64,000 nt of DNA from Rachicladosporium sp. CCFEE 5018 (lineage: Eukaryota; Ascomycota; Dothideomycetes; Cladosporiales; Cladosporiaceae). Below the pieces are notes generated by a model. The model searched no databases. It was not told where the DNA came from and saw only the letters and a program-made list of their open reading frames with translations. The number at the start of each line of letters is the position of its first letter. The stretch's first letter is position 1. The DNA lies in NCBI GenBank assembly GCA_002077045.2, contig KZ111181.1, positions 124,001 to 188,000 on the forward strand. Direction: 5' to 3'. Shown one piece after another: positions 41,355-51,634 of this stretch. A program made the translations under genes and the position numbers.

Positions 41355-42446
41355 TCAAGGACCAGCAAGTGCTGCATCGATATCCCTCCTGGTGCAGCCG
41401 ATTAGGTAGGCAATATCAAGCAAGCTTTCGCCGTTCAGTTTGGTCGGCGCCGCCTTCTGAACCTTCGACTTCGCATTGAAAGCTGCGCCAAGACCCGCGG
41501 CTCCCAACATCAACAGATCATTGCTTCCATCGCCGACCGCGATCGTGCGCTCGATCGGAATATCATTATCCCCGGCAAGCTGACGCAACAAGTCCAGCTT
41601 CTTCTGCGCGTGCACGATCGGCTTGCCTTCGACTAGCTCGCCCTTCAAGGTCTTGGACTCCGGATCCTCAACGAGGTGGTTCGCGAACGCATAGTCGAGG
41701 CCCAGCTCTGCCGCCACCCAAGTCGCAAGTGGTGTGAAGCCTCCGCTCAGCACCGCAGTCTTCCAGCCGCGAGCTCGCAGTACCTTGACCAGCTCCCTTG
41801 CGCCGGGTGTGAAAGTGATGACATCACGCTTCATGTCCTCCCAGATCGAGATTGGCACACCCTTCAGCAGTGCCACGCGCGCCCGAAGTGAAGCTTCGAA
41901 GTCAGTGTACGGCGCTTCGCCGCGCATCGCTGCTTCTGTGATGGCAGCGACTTCGTCATATCGCCCAATGGCTCGTGCGAGCTCATCAATAACCTCTTGC
42001 TGGATAAGCGTGGAGTCCATATCGAAGACTGCGAGGCCCGGGGTATCTCTGTGCGTAGCGAAGAGGCTGTAGGGTTGGACCACGACTTCCAGCTCAAGCT
42101 CACTTTGCAGCGTCTCGAGCGCAATGCTGTGTGCTGCCAGGAGATCATGACACTCAGCGAGTGTAGCAGCGCTGGACGTGGGGAGGTATATGTTGACGAC
42201 ACTTCCCAGAGGTCCCGATTCGATATGATCGGGCCATTGTTGGTCCCAGGTAGTAGTTTCGGGATCTTGGGAGACGAATACACCAGTGAGAAATGCTACT
42301 ACGGTCCTGTCGTTCGCGTCTAGCCATTGGCTGATAGTTTGGGGTTTCTTGAAGTAGATTGTAGCAACAACGCCTGGAGCATTGGCATCCAGGCGGAAGC
42401 TATTGAGATTTTTGCGCCAGTCGCCGAAGCGGAACTCTCGTGCCAT
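41355..42446 (-). CDS. SER2: phosphoserine phosphatase
   Basis: 363 aa, single exon. The HAD motifs are in order: motif I LAVFDMDSTLIQQEVIDELA (nucleophile Asp, about 142), KTAVLSGGFTPLATWVA (motif II), a Lys in KLDLLRQLAGD (motif III) and TIAVGDGSNDLLMLGAAGLG (motif IV). The N-terminal 130 residues form an ACT-like regulatory extension, as in many fungal and bacterial SerB proteins and unlike the shorter yeast Ser2. It catalyses the last step of serine synthesis, hydrolysing phosphoserine. The gene is tail-to-tail with REV3, 110 bp apart. Confidence 0.93.
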   Translation of the reverse strand: MAREFRFGDWRKNLNSFRLDANAPGVVATIYFKKPQTISQWLDANDRTVVAFLTGVFVSQDPETTTWDQQWPDHIESGPLGSVVNIYLPTSSAATLAECHDLLAAHSIALETLQSELELEVVVQPYSLFATHRDTPGLAVFDMDSTLIQQEVIDELARAIGRYDEVAAITEAAMRGEAPYTDFEASLRARVALLKGVPISIWEDMKRDVITFTPGARELVKVLRARGWKTAVLSGGFTPLATWVAAELGLDYAFANHLVEDPESKTLKGELVEGKPIVHAQKKLDLLRQLAGDNDIPIERTIAVGDGSNDLLMLGAAGLGAAFNAKSKVQKAAPTKLNGESLLDIAYLIGCTRRDIDAALAGP

Positions 42447-42773
42447 GTCAAGGTGCTCCTCAGTGTAGCATGTCAGTCGCTGAAGTTCACTACTTTGGCT
42501 TCACCTCTTGCAGGTGCAAAATGTCGACAGCGCGTGGATAGGAACGTGAATGCACGCGAGTCATTGAGCCATACCCCAGATTTCGGCGCGGAGCCTCATT
42601 AGCCGCAAGCAAGCTGGCCGATCGAGTATAACACACATGTTCGTCAACGTTCATACGCGTTGCCTACTTTCTCATCCAGCGCCCACAATCACCCACACCA
42701 CCATTCGCCGATCGCCCTCATCCCGTGATCTCTATCACGTATCCGAAACTAAGACCGAACGACAGCAGCAACG
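42447..42773. promoter_or_regulatory. divergent promoter between phosphoserine phosphatase and SSS1
   Basis: 327 bp separating two divergent genes. A gtataaca stretch lies at about 42627. Nothing more specific is seen. Confidence 0.4.
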
Positions 42774-43222
42774 ATGGACCAAGCCAAAGAACTCCTCGAG
42801 ATGCCCCGGGAGTTTGTCAAGGATGGCCGACAGTTCCTCACGAGGTGTAGCAAACGTATGCCTCACCTTCACGCGATCTGCCTATTCGCAGGCGATCCAT
42901 GAGAGCAATGGGGGTTCGAGTGAGCATGTGCTGACGTGACATAGCCGACCGCCGCGAATTCCTCCGCATATCGCAAGCAGTGGGCACGGGATTCTTGATC
43001 ATGGGCGTGATTGGGTATATTGTTAAGTTGAGTGAGTTTGCCCTTCCCTAGTGGCCATGAAGTGGCCATGTCGTGGAATCCGGAAGTCGCTAGGCTGGCA
43101 GGCGCACGGGACATCGCGATACGCGTGACGGCAATGAAGAAGGGTATTACTAGCATGGAAATGATGCTGACCTCGAGGCAGTACATATTCCCGTCAACAA
43201 CATTCTGGTGGGAGGCGCATAA
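42774..43222 (+). CDS. SSS1: Sec61 gamma / Sss1 subunit of the ER translocon
   Basis: Exons 42774-42855, 42945-43031 and 43182-43222 give 69 aa. Introns are 89 and 150 nt; phases agree. The protein reads MDQAKELLEMPREFVKDGRQ, FLTRCSKPDRREFLRISQAV, then the single membrane helix GTGFLIMGVIGYIVKLIHIP and NNILVGGA at the end, matching Sss1/Sec61-gamma throughout. This tail-anchored protein clamps the Sec61 channel in the ER membrane and is essential. The gene is too broken by introns to appear as one open frame. Confidence 0.95.
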
Positions 43223-43528
43223 GTGAGAAGAACGCATTGCTTAATTGGGAGTGTTGGGAGCGTGGAGCAGGCGTGGGGAGGCGCGGCGACTTAGCCTTGG
43301 CTGGGAGGGTCTACGGTGCGGGAGCCTACGTGGAGGCGCCGAGGCCGACCTCCGCCTGCCATGGTATCTATATTGCTTGCCCGGACTCGGGCCTGCGCAG
43401 CGAAGAAACAGCACGAGGATACGGGAGATCAAGCTTGCAGGAAGTGGAGCCGTAAAAGTCATGTATTATCAGTCATATCAGCGATATGTACAAAAGCCAC
43501 TCCTACACCTAATACCAATCCAAGCGCC
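43223..43528. other. intergenic (convergent 3' ends)
   Basis: 306 bp between the SSS1 stop and the WD40 gene's stop. It is GC-rich with small overlapping frames on both strands. No supported feature. Confidence 0.6.
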
Positions 43529-46004
43529 TCACTCGTCATCATCCACACCACCCCAAATACCCCCCAACCTCTCCCTCACACTCCTCGTCCTGGCCGTCAT
43601 CCCCCTTCTCGGCTGCGGCATCCCATAGAACCTCCCATCATGCCGTAGCTGCGCCGTGACTCTAGCACCCATGGGCGTGCTGCCCAAACTATCTTTATTG
43701 GCAAAGCTCGCCACGTCCTCGCCATCCTCTTCATCGCCCACTTCATCCGAGCCAACGCCATCATTCCAGGAGTGCACTGTGCATGTCCCCACCGTGTGGT
43801 CATTACCATTCCACGACGTGGCTGCGATGACAGGTGCGGAGGGATGCCAGCTGCAGTCTCGGACAATCGTCTTCCACTGCCCGCTGTTCTCGTAGTAGTC
43901 CCCACGTCCCGCATAGTCTTCACTTGGGCGGCAGTTCTTCGTCGCTTCGAGTACTGATATCTTCGACTTGATCGTGCCGTCGAGGTTCCAGACGTAGATT
44001 TTGCCGTCGTGAGAGCCAGAGTAGATGTAGCGTTGATTCGTGCTGCCGAGTGGTGAGAAGTGGCAGCGAATAAGAGTCTTGAGGACGCGGTGGCCGCGGA
44101 AGGTCACAAGAGAGCAGTCATTGGGATGTGGGGTGTGCGAGCCTTCGTCGTAGGGTGCGAAGCGGTAGTCGAAAGAGGTCGTATGGTCCTGCGAAGCTTG
44201 TCAGTGGTCTGCAATGCGTAGATCCTGAGTGGCGACACTGACCCGAGGATCGATCTTCTCTGCATCATCTGTCGAGATCATCCGACGCAGATCCCACAGC
44301 TTGCATGTCTGATCCTTGCCATTGCTTATGACATAGCGGCCATCCCCTTTGCTGTCGATATATGTCAAGCCCTCAGTATGTCCCAGGAACATGCCCGCCG
44401 GTCGCATCGAGCTCAGACTCCTCCGATCCCAGACTTTCAGAGTTGTGTCATCGCTACCAGAGTAGAGAATGTGAGGACTCATCTTGTCGCCGAAACAGAC
44501 TGCATTGACATCATCAGAATGACCTGGTATGCGCAAGATTGACCGCTGCGACTCGATGTCGTACACGTAAACGCTGTAGTCTGAGGTTCCGGCGACAATC
44601 TCGCTACCGTCACCGCTGTATCGCAGCGACCAGATACCGAAGTGTCCGCCCCGACGACCCCAGCCCCCGCCGCCTCGACTGCCTCCGCCGCCCATGTCGC
44701 TGAAGTCAAGTTGCGTGGGCTCAGAGTCGTCTGCAGGATCTGTTGGAGCAAGACATACACGCGAGCTGATCGAGCTGTACGCTAGATGCCGATTGTCTGG
44801 GGAGAGTGAGGCATCTGTAATCGTCCACTGTCCGCCATAATAGTTGACAGTCTTGTAGTATCGCCAGTCATACGGATTGCGAGTATCGTACATCCGTACT
44901 TTGAAGTCTCGGCCACATGCGAAGAAGAACGAGCCGTCTTCGCTAAATTGTCCAGAGTAGCATGGTGCGTTGGCATTGATGATCATGTCTGCCTTGGACC
45001 CTGGAATCATTTCATGAGTAGCCAAGGCATTGAGCGCGCAATTGCGGCCGCGATTCTCTACACCGAGCTCACGGTCAAGCATGCGATATGAGAGGCGTCG
45101 ACGTTTGTACTGCGTCCGATCACTCAGTGGTTCACCGCAAGCAGTGTGGGAACATCGATCATTAGTACCAAACTGCCCGGACGCCATCAGCTTGCTGCCT
45201 TCCTCAGACGGCACCTTAGGATACCTGTCGCCGACGAACTTTGGCCTTCGTCGTCGATAGCGGTCCGCTGACCAGAAGCCTGGAGCGTCATCATCTTCCG
45301 GCGCATCTCCAGCAACTGCGCGTTGTCGGCGGGAGCCTCCTCGCGTTCCTGAGGTGAAGACACTCTGAATGCCTGCTTGTTGTAACAAGCGTAAGATCTG
45401 CTGTTGTGTAGCTGTGCAATGTTGTCAGTATTAGATCTGGACCGTATCGGAGCATGGCCAGTAGTCTTGTGGAGCGCCTAGAGAGAGCATACCTGAGATG
45501 GTGGGTCTCGTCTCTACGGCTGGAGTTGTTGGCGCAGTACTCGCAGCTGCCGCAGAGCTCGCTACCGTCGGCGTCTGAGTGCCATCTTCACTCTCACCCT
45601 CCTCCACCACTTCATCTACGGTCTCCTCCGTCTCGAACACGATTTGGTCTCCATTGGCAGTCACGAATGTTCCTTCCTCGGCATCGTAGTACAGCGTTGT
45701 TCCTACCTCATCGTCTCCTTCTGCTTCATCGTCGTCTTCGCCATCCTCGGTGTAGGACGACGGGGTTGCCGAGTCCTCGGTGGCGAGCTATGAAGCAGAC
45801 TGTTGTCAGTATTCACCAGGTCTTGATCGCTCCTTCATCTGAAGTGGTTCTTCTTTATGACTCCATCTCGGGGTGTAATGTCCCATTTCGGTGCTCTGTT
45901 CCTCGACATCAGACGACCATGCGTACCTCGTAGTCCATGTCGTCATCACCACCGCTACTCTCGGTGTACTGCCATTCCTCTGATGAAGCTCGTTCGCTGG
46001 CCAT
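43529..46004 (-). CDS. WD40 repeat protein, DCAF11/LEC14B-like
   Basis: Exons (minus): 45927-46004, 45493-45787, 44243-45411 and 43529-44188, for 733 aa. Introns of 139, 81 and 54 nt all keep phase. An acidic N-terminus (EDGEDDDEAEGDDEVG) precedes the helix ATQQQILRLLQQAGIQSVF and the family block FVGDRYPKVPSEEGSKLMAS. Next are WD40 blades: NAPCYSGQFSEDGSFFFACG, YYGGQWTITDASLSPDNRHL, HFGIWSLRYSGDGSEIVAGT, HSDDVNAVCFGDKMSPHILY, HTEGLTYIDSKGDGRYVISN and TLIRCHFSPLG..YIYSGSHDGKIYVW. Such proteins are substrate receptors of CUL4-DDB1 ubiquitin ligases in plants and animals. That role is inferred for the fungus. A GGGGSRGGGGWGRRGG insert sits between two blades. Confidence 0.9.
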
Positions 46005-46584
46005 GACTGTTGGAGCTACACACCCAACAGATAAGTCCAATGAGAATACTTTCGGAAGTGCATCGCTCGCACAAGGGCAAGTCAGGTAAGCTCATTCCAT
46101 GATTACATCCATGAGGTCGTCGATCTAGGTGGGTCCGCGTTTGGATGGAGATTGCCTTATCGCCGGATTGCATTGACTACGACATCTCGTCCGTTCCGAC
46201 TACTCTGACTCCACAGCTTGCCCGATGGTCTTCAACGAGAAGGTTTCAGACCGATCGCAGCTGACCCACGCTATACTATTCACAATCTGCTCGATTCCGA
46301 CATCGAAATGGGAGGGACATCGCTCGATACGCTTCTCTGCTACTCCCTACAGTGAGGCTGAACTCCCTCGGCAATTGAACGACGATCAACGGCGGGGGCA
46401 GCTCTAACCGCACCGCCCATCAACGCAATAACATGATCTCTGAGAGTAGCATGAGTACCGTAGTACAGTGGGTGAGACGTTTGTCGAATTTCATCACCGC
46501 TCACAAAATCCTCTTGATGTTTTGAGACGCCTCACATAGTCCATCATTGAACATTAGTCTCTTGCCGAGTCTATCTCTCGTACT
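46005..46584. other. intergenic, divergent promoters
   Basis: 580 bp between the WD40 gene and the cytochrome b2-like gene. Only tiny open frames (about 60 codons) without signal. Confidence 0.6.
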
Positions 46585-48179
46585 ATGCCCTCACCTAAGA
46601 TCTCCGTCGCCGAGCTGTCGAAGCACGCCACGCCAGAAGACTGTTGGGTACTCGTCAATGGCAAGGTGTACGACCTCTCTAATTTCGCCCCGAAGCACCC
46701 CGGAGGAGCCGATAGTATGCCATTCCTCGTTCGTCACGACAATTGAATACGTATGTTTGCTCATCGACTACAGTGGTCTACGCCTACGCCGGGAAAAACG
46801 GCACCGCGACCTACAACCAATACCACTCCGCTTCGCTAATCGAGAAGACCCTCTCACCCGCCGAAATCAAGGGAGACTTCGACGAATCAACGATCACATC
46901 TACCTGGCTCGAAGCCCAGAAAGCCGAACTCACATCCCACCCTGACCCCAACGAGAAACCCCCTCTAGACGCCATAATCAACCTCGACGACTTCGAGAAA
47001 GCCTTCGCCGCCACCAGCTCCAAGAAAGCAAACGCCTACATCGAAGGCGCCTCCAACGATCTCCTAACCCTCCAAGCCAACAAAACCCACTGGCAGCGGC
47101 TCTTTTTCCGCCCCCGCGTAATGCGGAATGTCAGCGTCGTTAACACCTCCTCTACGCTGCTAGGAGTGAAAGTGAAAATGCCAGTCTGGATCTGTCCCAT
47201 GGGTATAGCCAAAACCGCCGGTCCGGAAGGCGAAGCCGCCCTAGCGAAAGGCGCGGCGAGCAGCGGGATCGTGCACTGTGTCTCTACCACCGCATCGATG
47301 TCTGTGGAGGAGATTGTGGGAGCGACAGGGAGCGACTGGCCGTTCTTCTACCAACTTTACGTCGATAAGCAGCGGCATAAAACTGAAGCTGTGCTCCGCC
47401 AACTCGCCGCTTTACCCCAAATTAAAGCTTTATTCGTCACAGCCGATCTCGCAGTCGTCTCTAAGCGCGAAGCCGACGAGCGGGTGCGGGTGCAAGCCAG
47501 TGTCTCAGTCTACGCCAACGGCGCGAAGTCCGGCATTGACAAGAAAGGCGGCGGGCTCGCGCGCAGTACGGGGAGTTTCATAGACTGGAGTCTCAATTGG
47601 GATGATCTTGCCTGGCTGCGAAGGCATACGAAGCTCCCAATCGTGGTGAAGGGCATACAGTCCGCGGCTGACGCGAAGACGGCTATGGAGTTGGGGTGTG
47701 CGGGGATCGTGGTGAGTAACCACGGCGGGAGGGCGTTGGATGGGGCGCCGAGTACATTGTTGGTTTTGATGGAGATTAGAAGGGATTGTCCGGAGGTGTA
47801 CGACAGGTTGGAAGTGTTCGTCGATGGCGGCGTGCGGAGAGGGTCAGACATTCTCAAGGCTGTACTACTCGGCGCACGGGGCGTTGGTGTGGGACGGCCG
47901 TTTCAGTGTTCTGTTGCTTATGATACGGAGGGTGTGGAGCATTGCGCCGGGAGTACGGTGACTGCGCTAGCTGCACTTGAATGGACAACTCGCTGACCGA
48001 TTCTCGCAGTCATTCAGGATGAGCTCGAGACAGCAATGCGCCTCTGCGGCATTACGGATCTGGACAAGATCAGGGGCGATATGTCGTGGCTCAACACGTC
48101 CGAGCTGGCACCGCTGCTACCGCGTACGAGTAACGCTGGAGGTGGGCTCTGGCGAAAGCTTTTTGGCGCGAGGCTGTGA
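46585..48179 (+). CDS. cytochrome b2-like FMN-dependent L-2-hydroxyacid (lactate) dehydrogenase
   Basis: Exons 46585-46714, 46774-47952 and 48010-48179 give 492 aa; introns of 59 and 57 nt, both phase 1. An N-terminal cytochrome b5 domain (ISVAELSKHATPEDCWVLVN, heme ligand in KHPGGA at H38, second in QYHS) is fused to an FMN alpha-hydroxyacid dehydrogenase barrel. Barrel landmarks are PVWICPMGIAKTAGPEGEAA, FFYQLYVDKQR, LPIVVKGIQSAADA, GIVVSNHGGRALDG (catalytic His and Arg) and EVFVDGGVRRGSDILKAVLL. The C-terminus has QDELETAMRLCGITDLDKIR. Yeast Cyb2 oxidises lactate in the intermembrane space and passes electrons to cytochrome c. This protein has no mitochondrial presequence, so it may work in the cytosol or on another hydroxyacid. 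Confidence 0.9.
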
Positions 48180-48873
48180 AGACTTTTGCATGTTGCACTA
48201 CAGTCCATTCATATCCATGACTACCAGCTTAGGTCGCCGAAAGCACCGCTTTCCAAGTGGCTTTCGTATCACGTCCGCTGCGTCGGCTTGCCAATATTCG
48301 TAGAGCGTGGGAGTAGTGTCGGCGAAATGCCCACTTCAATCTGAGAAGGACGTATCTGGGTAATTGGGCCCCGAGTCTTGTTGGAAATGAACAAGGAACG
48401 CTATGGTGGCTATTGCGATTGCCAAATATCAGTTCGAATACACTCCCATGCTTAGTTGTAGATTGATTCAAACGATCGCCAGTGCGATCGACCAGAACCT
48501 GCAATCTGTTGTGAAGCTAGTCTGTCGTTTGTAACCTCGAACTCGATCCTTCGCAGCAGGTGGACCAGGCGGATGCGACATGTGCAATGTGCGACGTTAG
48601 TACCTTAGCAATGGGATTCTGTATTCCGGTCTGCATGCTTCGAATTGCCTAGATCTTGACCGGACGGTTTCGACATCGAACGACGCCGTTAGGTTACGGC
48701 CGCTGGTCTGACGATGCGTAGGTTCACGGCTCAGGGATTCCAGTCCGAGGATATGATCACTAATCTTGCATCTTCATTGAAGACGACACGAACATCGCTA
48801 CATCGCACCTCTCGTCCCATCGCCTACACTTTATGTGACTTTCCTAGACCTCACATTCCATCAACGTCACAAA
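48180..48873. other. intergenic, no gene seen
   Basis: 694 bp downstream of the dehydrogenase and upstream of the SDR gene, both on the plus strand. No coding, tRNA-like or repeat signal that I can support. Confidence 0.6.
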
Positions 48874-49662
48874 ATGTCCCTTAACAACGCGAAGAAGCCC
48901 GTCATCGCCGTGGTAGGCGCAGGTCCCGGCATTGGCGAAGCAGTTGCCCGTCGGTTCGCAGCAGAGGGCTTCGCAACCGCTCTTCTTGCCCGTACCGAAG
49001 AAAAACTGCAAACAATGGCCAAGGGCATCGACGCGGATTTCGGCCAAGGCACAGCACATTACTACATTACCGATCTCCGCGTGGAAGACTCCGTGAAAGC
49101 CAGCTTTGCGAAGATCGCCACCGGACTCGGCCCCGTGCAAGTCCTCGTGTACAATGCCGGCGCACGCCGCGTCAATGGCCGCAAGATCCTCGACACCTCG
49201 TCCGAAGAGTTCGAGAACTTCACAAAGATCAACCTGTTCGGAGCGTTCTGGTCGACCACATGCGTGCTCCCGGCCATGCTGCAAGCGCAGAAAGGCACCA
49301 TCCTCTTCACCGGCGCGACGGATGCTCTCCGTGGCGCACCAGGGCTGTCCAGTTTCTCGCCCGGCAAGTTCGGCCTGCGCAGTCTGTGTCAAATTATCAC
49401 GCGGGAGTACCAGTCTGACGGCATCCATGCTGCGTTCATTGTTGTTGACAGTCCCGTGGACGGCAAGCTCATTGGTGGCGTGAGGCGCCGGGCATGGGAG
49501 CGTGAGGGCGCGACGGAGAAGTTGCAGGACTTGGATGCGTGGTTGATGCAGCCGAGCGATTTGGCGCAGACGTACTGGTTTCTGCACACGCAGCCGCGCA
49601 GTGCGTGGACGCATGAGATTGATGCGAGGCCGCAGAAGGAGGGCATGTACAGTCACCTTTGA
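48874..49662 (+). CDS. short-chain dehydrogenase/reductase with Phe in place of the catalytic Tyr
   Basis: 262 aa from the ATG at 48874, chosen over 48835 because the Rossmann strand (KPVIAVVGAGPGIGEAVARR) then starts at the usual distance. The nucleotide site G-A-G-P-G-I-G is an SDR variant of TGxxxGIG, followed by ALLARTEEKL and VLVYNAGARR (NAG motif). The active-site segment reads GAPGLSSFSPGKFGLRSLCQ: the Lys is present but the classical Y-x-x-x-K is F-x-x-x-K. This occurs in an SDR subgroup with uncertain chemistry. Cytosolic; substrate unknown. No neighbour suggests a pathway. Confidence 0.88.
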   Translation: MSLNNAKKPVIAVVGAGPGIGEAVARRFAAEGFATALLARTEEKLQTMAKGIDADFGQGTAHYYITDLRVEDSVKASFAKIATGLGPVQVLVYNAGARRVNGRKILDTSSEEFENFTKINLFGAFWSTTCVLPAMLQAQKGTILFTGATDALRGAPGLSSFSPGKFGLRSLCQIITREYQSDGIHAAFIVVDSPVDGKLIGGVRRRAWEREGATEKLQDLDAWLMQPSDLAQTYWFLHTQPRSAWTHEIDARPQKEGMYSHL

Positions 49663-49922
49663 TTCGCGAAGATGGATGAGTTTGTTGTGCTATGTGTTTG
49701 AGACAGGACTGAGGTGTCTCCTTGCCACCGCTGAACACCTAGACCTCATTACGAGGATAATGTGGTAAGACGAGGTTGATTGTAGCATATCCCTCTTTCG
49801 ATTCTTAGGAGTACAGAGGCCTCCAGAGAGTCGGGCCCAGTGCTGCATATTGCGCATTCAAGCATTACATCCGACCACAGCAAGACCACTACCCTTTCTA
49901 TGTTTGGGCATTGCCCTCTCGA

Positions 49923-50731
49923 TCACAGTAACGATCTGAACGCCCGATCCGAACCTCTGTCTAACCCCAAATACTCACACATCAAGCCCAGATGGCTGAT
50001 ACCCCAGAACCCGTGCCTCTCGCCCTTGTCATTCACAGCCTCGAACCACGGCGCTCCGAACGAGCTAGACTTGAAAGCCTCGTCCGTGTTAGCCTTCAAC
50101 AAGTCCTTGGCCTCCGCCTCGCCCATCTTCTGCAGCACCTGCTTGGCCTCGTTCACGCTACCAAGCACCTCTGCCAGAACTTTGCCGAATACTTCCGGCT
50201 GCGAGACAGGCTCCAGATGAATCCAGAAACGCTCGAAGAGGGCGGTCATGTAGTCGTCCACTCTCTCCGGCCGAACGAGGCTCAAGGCACACACTGAACG
50301 CATAGTTGGGAGAGTATTTTGGGGGAAAGGCTCGGGCAACTTGTCAGAGGGTGAGAAGGGCACTTGAAAGCGTTTGGCAAAGTATTTGCGCTCAAAAGCT
50401 GAGTAGGGTCCTTTGTCTGCATGTACAAGCGAGAAGTCAGCTCATCTCATGCTGCAAGGTTCCCATTTGAGATTCTCTAGAATTGAGGGCGAGCGCATGC
50501 TTTTGATAGTCATTGGCGGTCTGTTGTCATTGAGCTGCATAATGCCGCCTTGGAACACCGGGACGAGGAGGATCGTGGTGTTGGCAAAGACAGGCGAGTT
50601 CTGCACTTTTTGTTTAACGATCTGACCTGTGGCTAAAGGACTACGGGAAGACGCACGTTCAAGATATACCATGCCATGTATCCGAATGGACTGATTACAT
50701 CCGTGTACAGGGTGATTTTAGTTTCCGGCAT
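49923..50731 (-). CDS. kappa-class glutathione S-transferase / DsbA-like oxidoreductase
   Basis: Exons (minus): 50657-50731, 50501-50600 and 49923-50416, for 222 aa. The pieces assemble into the GST-kappa/2-hydroxychromene-2-carboxylate isomerase fold: TLYTDVISPFGYMAWYILN, NSPVFANTTILLVPVFQGGI, MQLNDNRPPMTIKNKGPYSA, FERKYFAKRFQVPF, then ANTDEAFKSSSFGAPWFEAV and FWGISHLGLMCEYLGLD. The SPF(G)Y near the N-terminus is the catalytic Ser region. Intron 2 (50417-50500) uses a GC donor (gcatgc) with a good gctgac branch and cag acceptor; no GT alternative keeps the family alignment. Kappa GSTs conjugate glutathione or isomerise aromatic acids in mitochondria or peroxisomes. Location here is not predictable. 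Confidence 0.88.
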
Positions 50732-51634
50732 CTTGCCTTGCAAGTCCCGCGTTTGTGTCAGGTTGCGTTGTACAATGGCTCAAGGTAGAAGGTCTCACTC
50801 CTAATAATTGTTCGATATAGGACATCTAGGAAAACACGCACGCAAGGGCGTGTGAGCCGATTTCGCGATAAATCAATAGGTAAACCGGCTCTCGGATGGC
50901 CAGAGAAAGCGGAGCACTGCCCTAGCATGAGTGTGCTTGATCAATACCCCGCCTCTAAAGTAAAACTATAGTAGAGCAGAGTATCACGCTTTTCTGCTAC
51001 TTCCCGAGAACCGGAGTGCTGTTCAGTAATCAAGATTTTGCTCCTCGGCCATCGAACAACAGGGTCCAGCAGAGAATGCGACACGGCCTCTTCCACCTGC
51101 GCGTCTGCCATCTTGACATCTCCCGACAGACCCAATACCGCAAAAACCATGCCAAGTAGGGTCCAAGTATCCACCAGTTGAGATTCCAGACATTCAGGTG
51201 GGCTTTGGGTGCTCTTACTCGACCGTACCGTAAAGATCCTTATTTCCCGGGAACCAAAAGTGAGTTGCATTGAACTCACTAATGTCATAGATGTACTTAT
51301 GCTTGGCTCTGGAGATCTTCATCGACGTGGCCACAGATAGGTCGTATACTTACGCTCAAGTAATGTAGCGCTTACGTGCCCTTGCCCTTACATTCCAGCA
51401 ACGCACGCCACGAGCGGCGTACGCAATTTATAGTCCTTGGCTGGCGCCCGACGTTTGTCAGACTGGCGCAGGGGCATCGCTGATGCCTGTCGACGAGTCT
51501 GGTAGGCGGCAGATCGTGGTATGTCAGCCGGACCAAGACGCAACGTGAGCACAATCCCATCCGTCTCCTGCACAATCTCAAGCGAGGACAGATCCATGCT
51601 GGAAATGAGGTCCAACTCTTCGTCTCGGTTCTAT
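50732..51634. other. intergenic, no supported gene
   Basis: 903 bp between the GST-like gene's start and the SED5 stop. Two minus-strand frames (50941-51288, 115 codons; 51388-51615, 75 codons) read plausibly as protein but have no recognisable domain and no convincing splice join. They could belong to a small unknown gene. Confidence 0.5.

Noticed and set aside
50941..51615. Two minus-strand frames that might be a small gene
   Set aside because: I could not join them with a convincing intron in matching phase, and neither shows a family motif. Left as intergenic with a note.
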